NCBI GenBank assembly: GCA_013331625.1
Contig: DUGC01000018.1
Coordinates: 1 to 16,439, forward strand
Origin: Candidatus Iainarchaeum sp.
GTDB lineage: Archaea > Iainarchaeota > Iainarchaeia > Iainarchaeales > Iainarchaeaceae
DNA: 16,439 bases
Reading direction: 5' to 3'
Position numbers and translations under genes: made by a program. This document shows positions 1 through 6,994 of the stretch, in pieces. How positions within the stretch are numbered: position 1 is the stretch's first letter; every line of letters starts with the position of its first letter. The notes beneath the pieces were generated by a model. It was not told the origin of the DNA. It did not search any database and was given only the letters and a program-made list of their open reading frames with translations.

Positions 1-1
1 A

Positions 2-973
2 CCGTCATTATTCCTGTCCAAGGAACGCTGGCTCCGTGAGTTGCTTATATCGTGCGGCGTAGAAAAAGGCGAACATAAATTCATTTCAGACTCCCTCAAG
101 AGTGCAAGTAGACAGAACATTGCACCTTTGATTCAAGGGCTGTTTGACACTGATGGTTGTGTAAGCCGATTCAGGGATCTGAGTTTTTCTAATATTTCAA
201 TATTGCTAATCAAGGATTTGCAGAGGCTGCTTTTAATTTTCGGTATTGTGGCGCGAATAAGAAAGAGGAAAGGAAGGCCTATACAGATGGATAGTAAATC
301 GTATGAAACGAAAGACCATTATGAACTTATTATCGCCCAAAAGGAAAGCATTCTTGCTTTTAGGCAGCATATTGGATTTAGAATACAAAGAAAACAAGCA
401 GCTTTGGAAGAGGTTGCCACTGCCATTCAAAGAAATATCCGGCACATCTTCTGCCCGGTTTGCGGGTATTTGCTGTTTAAAGATCTCTTTTGCGGCAGAA
501 CTAAATCCCATGAAACATGGGGAGCGAAAAAACTGGCTATAATACAATGTTTGGGTAAAGAAGGCTGCTTAAGCAGCAAAGTGTTGGAGAAAAAACTGGG
601 GTTTCCCCCATATAAGAAAATGAGGCGATTAAATCACCATTTTGAACTCTTAAAAAGGACAAGAGTGGGCAATGAGAAATTTTGGGAGTTGAATCCAATC
701 GGGCACTATATATATGAATTAACCAAAAACAACTTTACAAATTTCAATTCAGTTTTTTCTTTAAATAATTGCCCTCTCTGTAATGAGACGTTTGAGAAAA
801 AGATAAAAGGGAATTGGAGAGCGGGTGATTTTGAAGGGGATATTTTTTGGGATATATTAAGGAAAGCCACAAAAGAATCAGGTGAAAAATACCCTTTTGT
901 CTATGATGTAGTTTTGCCTTCCGATGGATCCAATGACCATTTTTTTGCAGCAGAAGGATTCCTTATCCATAAT
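2..973 (+). mobile_element. Intein with LAGLIDADG homing endonuclease, C-terminal part
   Basis: LIQGLFDTDG (bases 128-157) matches the second LAGLIDADG helix of a dodecapeptide homing endonuclease (intein block E). It is followed by a block H-like stretch (LQRLLLIFGI). The end carries splicing blocks F and G: VYDVVLPSDGSNDHFFAAEG, then FLIHN with penultimate His and terminal Asn. The next residue is Ser (codon 974-976), as required for C-terminal splicing. At least 324 residues are present; the N-terminal splicing block and first LAGLIDADG helix are off the left edge. About 230 residues separate block E from block F, more than a bare endonuclease end needs. They include two CPxC knuckles (452-463 and 770-781) flanking a winged-helix-like segment. 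Codons here are clearly more A/T-ended than in the flanking extein, consistent with horizontal acquisition. Splicing activity is inferred from intact C-terminal residues only. Confidence 0.92.
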
Positions 974-2074
974 TCTGCCGGCGTAAACCTGCCGGCATTT
1001 CGCGTGATCATACAATCGCCCTACAGGTACACTGATTTTGGCATGGATCGCATACCAATCAGCGAATTCAGGCAGATGTCGGGCCGCGCTGGAAGGCCCA
1101 AATATGACTCTGAAGGGCAGGCGGTCCTGATTGCCAAAACAGAATTTGAGAAGGATGATTACATCAGCTATTACGTGAACGGCGAGACCGAGCCGTGCAG
1201 GTCAAGGCTTAGCAGCGAATCCGCGCTCCGCTTCCATCTGCTTGCAACAATAGCTTCCGGGTTCATTTTTGACCTTGAGAGTGCGGAAAAGTTCTTCTCC
1301 GCAACGCTTTATGCAAAGCAGGAAGGGGACCTTTCGGCGCTGTTTTCCAAAATCAACACCCTCACGTCCCAGCTTCGGGACATGGGATTTGTTGAACTGA
1401 GCGAAAAGAGGATTGATGCCACTTTGCTTGGAAGAAGGGTTGCACAGCTGTATCTCGACCCCGTTTCCGCCTTTGCAATTGTAAATAGCCTCAGGAAAGA
1501 AAAGTACAATGATGCCGCATACCTCTACACGATCGCAAACACCAACGAATTCTTCCCCTACCTTTCAGTGCCACGGCAAAAGGAAGGGGAACTGTGGGAG
1601 GCAATACAGGGGCAAAAGGGCCTGCTTGCGGTAAATGTCGAGCTTGAGATGTTCACCGACAATTCAATGCTTCCAAAATTCTGGACAAGCCTGATGCTCA
1701 AGGACTGGATCGGGGAAGTGAAGGAACAGGAAATAGTGGAAACCTACAAAGTCCAGCCGGGGATACTGCGCGCAAAACTGCAGAACGCGGACTGGCTTGC
1801 ATATTCCTCATTCGAGCTTGCAAAAATACTCTTGCTCGAAGGGCACTTTGGCCCGCTTGCAAAGATGCGGAAAAGGCTGCAGGGCGGCATACGCGAGGAG
1901 CTCATACCACTATGCGAGCTGCGCGGGATAGGGAGGGTGAGGGCGCGGCGCATGTACAATGCCGGGATTAAAGGCATTGCCGAAGTGAAAAAGACTGATG
2001 TGCAGGACCTCGGAAAACTTCTCGGCGAAAAAGTTGCAGCAAGCGTGAAGCGCCAGCTTGCGGCCACGAAGTGA
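2..2074 (+). CDS. hel308: Hel308-type Ski2-like DNA helicase, C-terminal part, with intein (5' partial)
   Basis: The reading frame is open from base 2 with no start, so the gene enters from the left edge. Bases 2-973 encode an intein; the helicase extein resumes at 974 and runs 366 residues to the stop. The first extein residues, SAGVNLPAFRVII, are helicase motif V. Motif VI (QMSGRAGRP, about 1073-1099) follows, then a winged-helix and ratchet-like region. A C-terminal helix-hairpin-helix segment (LRGIGRVRARRMYNAG, about 1919-1966) is typical of Hel308 domain V. Family knowledge: Hel308 is a 3'-5' superfamily 2 helicase that acts on stalled forks and recombination intermediates. The Walker motifs must lie upstream of this window. 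The stop is TGA at 2072-2074, and the next gene on the right is convergent. The main alternative is another Ski2-like helicase, but the C-terminal hairpin favours Hel308. Confidence 0.93.
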   Translation, partial: PSLFLSKERWLRELLISCGVEKGEHKFISDSLKSASRQNIAPLIQGLFDTDGCVSRFRDLSFSNISILLIKDLQRLLLIFGIVARIRKRKGRPIQMDSKSYETKDHYELIIAQKESILAFRQHIGFRIQRKQAALEEVATAIQRNIRHIFCPVCGYLLFKDLFCGRTKSHETWGAKKLAIIQCLGKEGCLSSKVLEKKLGFPPYKKMRRLNHHFELLKRTRVGNEKFWELNPIGHYIYELTKNNFTNFNSVFSLNNCPLCNETFEKKIKGNWRAGDFEGDIFWDILRKATKESGEKYPFVYDVVLPSDGSNDHFFAAEGFLIHNSAGVNLPAFRVIIQSPYRYTDFGMDRIPISEFRQMSGRAGRPKYDSEGQAVLIAKTEFEKDDYISYYVNGETEPCRSRLSSESALRFHLLATIASGFIFDLESAEKFFSATLYAKQEGDLSALFSKINTLTSQLRDMGFVELSEKRIDATLLGRRVAQLYLDPVSAFAIVNSLRKEKYNDAAYLYTIANTNEFFPYLSVPRQKEGELWEAIQGQKGLLAVNVELEMFTDNSMLPKFWTSLMLKDWIGEVKEQEIVETYKVQPGILRAKLQNADWLAYSSFELAKILLLEGHFGPLAKMRKRLQGGIREELIPLCELRGIGRVRARRMYNAGIKGIAEVKKTDVQDLGKLLGEKVAASVKRQLAATK

Positions 2075-2142
2075 ACAGGGCATTTGTGGTGCATTATAGC
2101 AGGCTGCAAAGGCCTTCTTGGCATTCATTTGTCTGCTAGATA

Positions 2143-2185
2143 GCAAACCGTAAGCATTTGCCCCAAGATTATTTGTGCGGTTTGC
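2143..2185. repeat. 8-bp inverted repeat downstream of hel308
   Basis: GCAAACCG at 2143-2150 is the exact reverse complement of CGGTTTGC at 2178-2185, separated by 27 bases. A second perfect 8-bp pair, TGCCCCAA (2159-2166) and TTGGGGCA (2231-2238), overlaps it. They lie in the 314-base gap between the convergent ends of hel308 and cdc6, where transcript-end structures are expected. There is no strong T-tract directly after the stems, so a terminator role is only a guess. Confidence 0.35.
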
Positions 2186-2200
2186 CATTTGCCGATGTAA

Positions 2201-2320
2201 TTATTTTGAGTGCATTATTTTTCCAAAGCATTGGGGCAGATCAATGTCGCGTGTAACCACGATTTCAGGGTGGATTGTGATGCTTCCACTGCGCGACGGT
2301 TTTGAACTGATTTTTTGCAT
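2201..2320 (-). CDS. Possible 39-residue protein
   Basis: An ATG at 2320 opens a 39-codon frame ending in TAA at 2201-2203. The product begins MQKISSKPSRSGSITIHPE and ends CFGKIMHSK; it is basic and I recognise no family. Support for a real gene: many codons end in G or C as in the neighbouring host genes, and a TATA-like ATTAAATAC on the minus strand (2342-2350) is centred about 26 bases before the ATG, the geometry of a leaderless archaeal gene. An in-frame stop lies just upstream, so it is not the end of a longer frame. It sits between the convergent hel308 and cdc6 genes. It could instead be a chance frame or a remnant of an older gene. Confidence 0.4.
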   Translation of the reverse strand: MQKISSKPSRSGSITIHPEIVVTRDIDLPQCFGKIMHSK

Positions 2321-2341
2321 GCACAAAATAGGCCGCCGGGG

Positions 2342-2350
2342 TATTTAATG
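2342..2350 (-). promoter_or_regulatory. TATA-like box for the 39-residue frame
   Basis: Read on the minus strand this is ATTAAATAC, centred about 26 bases upstream of the ATG at 2320. This would place transcription start at or next to the start codon. Confidence 0.35.
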
Positions 2351-2388
2351 ATTGGCTCTTTAAAATCTGAATCCTTGCAAAATCGCGC

Positions 2389-3603
2389 CTAGTTCCTTGC
2401 CGCAACCTCGCGCTCGATGAGCACCCTTATTTTTGATGCGTCAAACCCGAGCTTTATGAGGCGCGTCTGCCCCTTTATTCCCTTGCCTGAAGCAGTTGAG
2501 AGTATCAGCCCGTACATTTCAAGCTCGTTGATGTACTCGCGGTACCAGCGCGCGCTCACGGTTGTTTCCTTGAAGCTTTTCGATATCCTGCAGTACTCAT
2601 CGTAAATCTCGCCCGAAAAGAGCACCCCTTCCTCGCTCTCCCCCGTGATTTTGGGCTGGGGGCGCTTTGAGAGCGTGAGGCAGGCAATGGCATATAACAC
2701 GAGCTGCTGCTGTTCGGGAAGGGTTGAGACAAGGTTGAATATGATTTCCTCCTCAACCTGCACGCGTGCCTTCTTCACTTCAAAATCAGTGACCTTCTCC
2801 CCGCCCTTCCTGTCCGCTATTTCCCCCGCGCGCAGCAAAAGCATCACTGCAGTGCGTGCATCCCCCGATTCCTGCGCGGCAATAGCCGCTGCAAGCTGCA
2901 CTGCGGATTCCTCGACAGTATCTGGCTTGAATGCAAGCGCTGCGCGCTGCTTTAGGATTTCCGCAAGCTCCTGCGCATTATATGGCGGGAACACCATCTC
3001 GAGCTGGCAGAGCGAGCTTTTTGTGCGGGGCCCGAGCCTTTCCTTGAACATCACGTTGTTTGAAATGCCTATAATTGTTATCGCGCCATTGGGGAGCTCG
3101 TCATTTGCGCGCGTGAGGCCATAAATGAGGTCATCAAGGTCCTTTACCTTGTCGATTTCATCAAGCACTATCACAAGCTGTTTTCCCTTTTTTGCATAAT
3201 CCACGAGCTTTTCATAAATGAATGCGGCGGAAAACCCGAGGAAGTTCTCCTCAGGGTAGAGGTCCTTCACTATCTTGATCATTATCCTGTACTTGCTGTT
3301 GTGGTTGCGGCAGTTCACATAGTTCCCTTCGACAGGAAGGCTTTTTGAGAGCGCAAAATCCAGAAGCTGCTGCATCACATGCCTTGTGACAGACGTCTTG
3401 CCAGAGCCGGTCTTGCCATAAATGAAGATATTATCGGCCTTTTTTGAATGCAGTGCCTGTGAGAGAACCGAGGATATCTGGTCAATGTATTTTTCGCGGA
3501 AAGGCAGTATTTTTGGCGTATAGTGGGGGGTAATGATATTGCGGTCAAGGAAAATGGTCTGCCTTGCAAACTCACGCTCGAAAATATTTTCAGTAATCTG
3601 CAA
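2389..3603 (-). CDS. cdc6: Orc1/Cdc6 replication initiator, AAA+ ATPase
   Basis: A 404-residue protein, normal length for archaeal Orc1/Cdc6. Family role: it binds origin recognition boxes as an ATP-bound monomer or oligomer and helps load the MCM helicase. Visible motifs: Walker A GKTGSGKT (residues 63-70), Walker B LVIVLDEID (143-151), sensor 1 ITIIGISNN (175-183), a conserved loop KERLGPRTKSS (187-197) and sensor 2 GDAR (247-250). The C-terminal 100 or so residues form the winged-helix DNA-binding domain (TTVSARWYREYINELEMYGL). The start is TTG at 3603: the only upstream in-frame codons back to a stop contain no ATG or GTG, and AGGA lies just before it. The gene stands alone, and the region directly upstream looks like an origin. 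All ATPase residues are present, so it should be active. Confidence 0.96.
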   Translation of the reverse strand: MQITENIFEREFARQTIFLDRNIITPHYTPKILPFREKYIDQISSVLSQALHSKKADNIFIYGKTGSGKTSVTRHVMQQLLDFALSKSLPVEGNYVNCRNHNSKYRIMIKIVKDLYPEENFLGFSAAFIYEKLVDYAKKGKQLVIVLDEIDKVKDLDDLIYGLTRANDELPNGAITIIGISNNVMFKERLGPRTKSSLCQLEMVFPPYNAQELAEILKQRAALAFKPDTVEESAVQLAAAIAAQESGDARTAVMLLLRAGEIADRKGGEKVTDFEVKKARVQVEEEIIFNLVSTLPEQQQLVLYAIACLTLSKRPQPKITGESEEGVLFSGEIYDEYCRISKSFKETTVSARWYREYINELEMYGLILSTASGKGIKGQTRLIKLGFDASKIRVLIEREVAARN

Positions 3604-3729
3604 TTTTCCTGCCCCTAAACCATTACGCTAAAGGGGCTAATAAGAAAATGGAGTTGTGGAAGTGAACCACTTCCGCTAATCGGATTTATTTTCCGAAGAA
3701 AATTTATGTAGCGATTATCCGGCATTTCT
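3604..3729. other. Candidate replication origin and cdc6 upstream region
   Basis: These 126 bases lie between the cdc6 start and the remnant gene. They contain a perfect palindrome GGAAGTG-AAC-CACTTCC (3658-3674), a wider GCCCCT/AGGGGC pair (3611-3616 and 3632-3637), CGGA/TCCG (3681-3684 and 3692-3695) and TAATCG/CGATTA (3677-3682 and 3712-3717). The stretch between 3684 and 3717 is A+T-rich and could unwind. In many archaea oriC lies directly beside cdc6, and origin recognition boxes combine a short dyad with a nearby run of G. The GGGG at 3633-3636 close to the palindrome resembles that layout, but I cannot match a full published box. Two AT-rich patches (about 3685-3695 and 3706-3716) could be TATA boxes for cdc6. 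Confidence 0.5.
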
Positions 3730-4951
3730 TTACTTCTGAAACCTAAACAGATTTGTTTTCCGGCGTACCCCCTCTATGGTCCACACATTCCCTTGCGGAT
3801 CCGTCACCCTTCTTATCCTTCCCGAGTCAGAAATTGGTGTTTTTACAGCTCCTTTTCCGAATTTTAAAAAATATACCTATTTATCGTCCACAAAGAAATG
3901 TTTTTGGGAGAGAAAAACTGCTTCACCTTCGCCTTTGGGTTTTATAGCAACTATAATCTTTGCTGTTGCAGGCATAAGCCCCGGCCGCTCTAAAGTAAGC
4001 GGTTTTCGGCCAGCCTTTATTTCCTGCAGCTTTTCTTTTTCATTTACCACCAGTTTTGCATACGGCGTTATTTTAGGGGCCGGGGGTTTTCACCCGCCTT
4101 ACAGCCCCATCATAGCCCTCTTTTTGTTGCCATCTTGCCTTTTCTTTCCAGTTCTTCATTTTCCATGCATTTTGCTGCAATTGCTGCCCGAGCTTGCCCC
4201 ATACTTCCAGAGCTGTCAGCTTTTCGGGTTGGCTGCTGGCAAGCGTGAATAATTCCTTTTGCAGACTTTCAACCGCAAGTCATCCTGGGAATTTTGCAAC
4301 TTCCGCAATCTGACGGCACAGGGTTTCAAGTTCCCCTTCGCTTTGGAATACGCTCAATATCCGATTTCTTGCCAGTATAGTTTCAAAAACAGTGCTCGGC
4401 GTTGCACTTTGGGCATACCAAAGTGTCGAGCCGATGGCATCAGCATTTTCTTTCAGTAATTCATAGGCTTTTTGCCGGTTATCCGTCAGTTGCTTCATGT
4501 TTTTCGGATTTGGCATGCTTTGGGTGAGTTGCACAATAAGCTTTAGTATGCCTTCACTTCCAAGCTTGTGTTGGAGTTCGGCATTGAGCCGCGTGTTGCC
4601 GGTATTGCTGAATAGGTCTGCCAAATGCATGCTTGCAGTGTAATCCGGCTCCCCCGCAAATTCAAAGCCCCCCATTTGCCTCTGCCTTGCATTTGTGCCA
4701 GCCAATGCCGGTTTTGCCCGTGCACCCGCAACGCTTTGCTTTATGGTGCCGGTTGGCTCTGCTTTGTTGCGCCCCTGAATGCGTGACCTTTCAATTGCAT
4801 CCTTTAGTGCCGCCGCCAACTGCGCCCTTTTACCCGCCAGCTCCAGCCTGAGCAGCCTTGACCTAGCTATAATTGCATCCCTGCGCTGCTGCGGGTTCAT
4901 TGACTGCCAATCAGGTTTTTGGGGCTTTAGCGCAGATTTATGTGTCTTCAC
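3730..4951 (-). pseudogene. Decayed gene of unknown function (two in-frame stops, one frameshift)
   Basis: A GTG at 4951 opens a 223-codon frame that ends in TGA at 4280-4282. Past that stop the same frame stays open for 68 codons of ordinary-looking protein (LAVESLQKELFTLASSQPEK..., GYDGAVRRVK) to TAA at 4073-4075. Shifting frame near the GGGGG run at 4082-4086 restores sense: PPAPKITPYAKLVVNEKEK and so on for about 70 codons, to TAG at 3877-3879. The frame beyond that TAG is again open for 48 codons, including VTDPQGNVWTIEGVRRKTN, to TAA at 3730-3732. Joined, the pieces make a soluble protein of roughly 405 residues. Its N-terminal half is rich in Ala, Arg and Gln; I do not recognise the family. 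Three different disablements make decay the simplest reading. The first piece (4280-4951) could still be translated. A TATA-like box lies near 5004-5012 upstream. Confidence 0.72.
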
Positions 4952-4981
4952 CAGATCACGATCGGAATTGTGACTGCTTTC

Positions 4982-5122
4982 TCATACCAATAATATGCCT
5001 GAGTATAAAAGCCTGTCTTGGAAATTGTGCCATTTTTTTACAAAATCCCCAGCAAAAGCCTTAAAATATAGTTGCGCAGCTATTACTATCAGCAGTTCTT
5101 TTTTCTAAAGGGGTGATGTTGA
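4982..5122. promoter_or_regulatory. Divergent promoter region (remnant gene and sepF)
   Basis: The gap contains TATAAAA at 5004-5010, which on the minus strand reads TTTTATA about 55 bases before the GTG of the decayed gene. It also contains TTAAAATATA at 5061-5070, about 55 bases before the sepF ATG. A transcript starting near 5092 would include AAAGGGGTGATG (5108-5119), which holds a Shine-Dalgarno match (GGTGAT) a few bases before the sepF start. Confidence 0.55.
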
Positions 5123-5482
5123 ATGGCTTTTATGGAAAAGCTTATGGGAAAGAGAGAAGAACTAGATATAGAGGATTTTTTGAATAACCTTGACACTGAG
5201 GAAGAGAATCCTTATGAGGATGCAGAAGCATTCGTCAAGCCCGTGAATCTGCAGTCAGACCACGACAGGGATTTAGTAATTGAGGAAGCAAAGAAGGGAA
5301 ATATACTGCTTGTTAACATTGCAGACCTTTCAAAGAGGAACCAGCCCAAGCTGCGCGAACTTGTCAGCGGCATCAGGGCGGGGATAGAAGGAATAGATGG
5401 CGATATTGCAAGGATCTCGCAAGAGAGGCTTATAGTGACGCCAAGCAAAGTAAAGATCATAAAGAGGACCGAGGGCCAGTGA
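5123..5482 (+). CDS. sepF: SepF-like cell division protein
   Basis: A 119-residue protein. The N-terminal MAFMEKLMGK could be a short membrane-binding amphipathic helix. An acidic linker (EELDIEDFLNNLDTEEEN) leads to a compact C-terminal domain with the SepF pattern: ILLVNIADLSKRNQPKLREL, then GIDGDIARISQERLIVTP. In archaea SepF anchors FtsZ filaments to the membrane and is essential for division where it has been studied; it acts at the inner face of the cytoplasmic membrane. The ATG at 5123 is preceded by GGTGAT at suitable spacing. The next gene starts 6 bases after the stop, so the two are almost certainly co-transcribed. No ftsZ is in the window. Length and domain order are normal for archaeal SepF. 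Confidence 0.9.
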   Translation: MAFMEKLMGKREELDIEDFLNNLDTEEENPYEDAEAFVKPVNLQSDHDRDLVIEEAKKGNILLVNIADLSKRNQPKLRELVSGIRAGIEGIDGDIARISQERLIVTPSKVKIIKRTEGQ

Positions 5483-5488
5483 AGCTTG

Positions 5489-6325
5489 ATGCTGCTGGAA
5501 AAACCTGCCTTTTCCGTCATCCTTCCGCTGGAGGGAGCGGAGAGGAAGGTTTCCTCACTCCTTAAGAAAAAGAACTGGCATAAATTCAAATTTCCAAATC
5601 CTGTCCATGCTGAAAGTGAAAAGCATGGGCACGGTTCTATTTTTTATTTCCCCTATTGGTTTTTCTCCTATGACGCGCACGAGGACGGAAAAAAGACCAG
5701 CCTGCTCGCAAAGGGGTCAGGTGCCCTCAATGCGTTCTCAAACGAGCTTGACGGGCAGATAGGGACGCTCACAACAACAGAAGGGCTTGAAAAAAGCAAC
5801 GAGCTGCCAGATGAGCGCAACATCACGGTAATTGACTGCCGCGTGGATGAGGAAGAGGCAAAAAAAGTCATCCCCGTGCTCATTGCGGCGCAAAGCAACG
5901 CGCAGAAGGCAAATGTCATCATCTCAGGCCTTGAAATGTTTTACGTCCCGGTCTGGCTCGTGCAGGTCCATGCCGAGGAACACCAGTTTTCCCTTCGCGT
6001 AAATGCAGTGGATGGGACAATCATCAACGGGGATGATATTCCGTCGCGCGAAAAGGAGAAAGGGGAGCTTGCAAAAGAGCTTTTGGATGAGCTTTCAAGC
6101 CCTGCAGGGTGGATCCATTACACTTCGCAAGTCATTTCAGCAATATCTGCGGCAATTTTTGCCGCAATAAAAAGCGCCGGCGAAGGGCACAAGGAAGAGG
6201 GCCGCAAAGGAGAGGGACGCGGGGAAAGCCATGAAAACGCAAAGCCTGCAATCGATGAGGACCTTTTGGTCGTGGCGCTTGCAGTGCTCGCAATCCTTGC
6301 GCTGCTTTGGGCCGCGTTCCCGTGA
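5489..6325 (+). CDS. Tail-anchored membrane protein in a sepF operon, function unknown
   Basis: A 278-residue protein from ATG 5489 (a TTG codon sits just before it at 5486). GAGGG at 5471-5475, inside the end of sepF, is a possible ribosome site. The soluble part has two similar elements: IFYFPYWFFSYDA followed by a glycine-rich strand, and EMFYVPVWLVQVHAEEHQFS followed by RVNAVDGTIINGD. These resemble the aromatic PYW/PVWLV beta-hairpins of small membrane-associated domains. After an Ala-rich helix (about residues 210-228) comes a very charged linker (GEGHKEEGRKGEGRGE). The last 20 or so residues are a hydrophobic helix (LLVVALAVLAILALLWAAFP) ending at the stop, so the topology is tail-anchored with the domain most likely in the cytoplasm. 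I do not recognise a named family. The tight link to sepF suggests a role at the division membrane; that is inference. Confidence 0.85.
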   Translation: MLLEKPAFSVILPLEGAERKVSSLLKKKNWHKFKFPNPVHAESEKHGHGSIFYFPYWFFSYDAHEDGKKTSLLAKGSGALNAFSNELDGQIGTLTTTEGLEKSNELPDERNITVIDCRVDEEEAKKVIPVLIAAQSNAQKANVIISGLEMFYVPVWLVQVHAEEHQFSLRVNAVDGTIINGDDIPSREKEKGELAKELLDELSSPAGWIHYTSQVISAISAAIFAAIKSAGEGHKEEGRKGEGRGESHENAKPAIDEDLLVVALAVLAILALLWAAFP

Positions 6326-6336
6326 ATTTGCATTGA

Positions 6337-6346
6337 TTTATATTTT
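6337..6346 (+). promoter_or_regulatory. TATA box of the ankyrin-repeat gene
   Basis: TTTATATTTT is centred about 26 bases before the ATG at 6368, so transcription should start almost at the start codon. There is no Shine-Dalgarno sequence, which also fits a leaderless mRNA. Confidence 0.6.
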
Positions 6347-6367
6347 TTAGTCACTTTCTCCTAATAT

Positions 6368-6838
6368 ATGCCTGTTGAAAGGACTCAGGTAAAGAATGAG
6401 TTATTTGACTGTGAAGCAAGAAATGACACTAAAAAGATTCTTGAGCTTTTGAAAGATCAGGAAATCCTCGATGATCGGGACGAATATGGCCGGACAATTC
6501 TCATGTACGCCTCTCTGAAAGGCTGGCCGGATGTAGTAAGAGAAATTATCCAGAGAGGCGAGATACTGGACACGCAGGATAAAAATGGGTACAGCGCTCT
6601 GCACTTTGCGGCGCAAGCCTACAAGCCACAAGAGGCGCGTCTGTTGCTGGAGGCAGGTGCAGCGGTTGATCTGCAGGACAAATACGGAAAAACCCCGCTG
6701 AGCATTGCGGTCCTGCGGTATAAAGTGGGAAATGATGTAATCTCATTGCTCATTAAGTTTGGGGCTGACAAGAACAAGAAAAATAAAGCGGGAATTTCAT
6801 CTGTTGATTTGGCCGGGCAAATTGGTTGCAAGATTTAG
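6368..6838 (+). CDS. Ankyrin-repeat protein
   Basis: A 156-residue protein made almost entirely of ankyrin repeats. An N-terminal capping helix pair (residues about 11-38) is followed by repeats at 40-72 (YGRTILMYASLKGWPDVV), 73-105 (NGYSALHFAAQA) and 106-140 (YGKTPLSIAVL), then a partial repeat from 141. The D-x-x-G-x-T/S-x-L-x-x-A spacing is clear. There is no signal peptide or membrane segment, so it is cytoplasmic. Ankyrin repeats bind other proteins, and the partner cannot be read from the sequence. The gene has its own TATA box and is probably leaderless, so it is a separate unit from the sepF pair 42 bases upstream. The minus-strand remnant at 6881 is convergent to it. Ankyrin genes are common in archaea with small genomes and move between lineages. 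Confidence 0.92.
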   Translation: MPVERTQVKNELFDCEARNDTKKILELLKDQEILDDRDEYGRTILMYASLKGWPDVVREIIQRGEILDTQDKNGYSALHFAAQAYKPQEARLLLEAGAAVDLQDKYGKTPLSIAVLRYKVGNDVISLLIKFGADKNKKNKAGISSVDLAGQIGCKI

Positions 6839-6880
6839 GGCATTTGCTTTACACGTACTCGAATAAACCCAACTAGATTT

Positions 6881-6994
6881 TCAGGTCTCGTTCGCATACG
6901 CAGCTTTCCTTGCAAGCAGGCCCTTGATGGTTTCAGGCATCACTTTGGCCTTGCGCCCTTTGAGGAGACGGAAACGCAGGATTGAGATAGTGTG
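6881..6994 (-). other. Open coding-like continuation beyond the stop of the 6995-8149 gene
   Basis: After the TAA at 6995-6997 the same frame stays open for 37 codons to TGA at 6881-6883, reading HTISILRFRLLKGRKAKVMP, then ETIKGLLARKAAYANET. The composition looks like real basic protein and the codons match the host style. It could be a former C-terminus cut off by a new stop, the tail of another lost gene, a readthrough extension, or a short frame starting at its internal ATG (20 residues). I do not recognise it. Confidence 0.35.

Noticed and set aside
1744..2188. Minus-strand open frames over the end of hel308
   Set aside because: They overlap the well-supported Hel308 C-terminal domain and show Ser/Pro-rich antisense composition.
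3776..4252. Plus-strand open frame of 158 codons rich in Phe, Pro and Ser
   Set aside because: It is antisense to the decayed minus-strand gene, whose reading gives a far more natural protein; the hydrophobic Phe/Pro/Ser content is what the complement of Lys/Glu/Gly-rich codons produces.
4280..4282. TGA as a selenocysteine codon
   Set aside because: There is no redox or Cys-like context, no visible SECIS element, and a second stop of a different type (TAG) plus a frameshift break the same gene.
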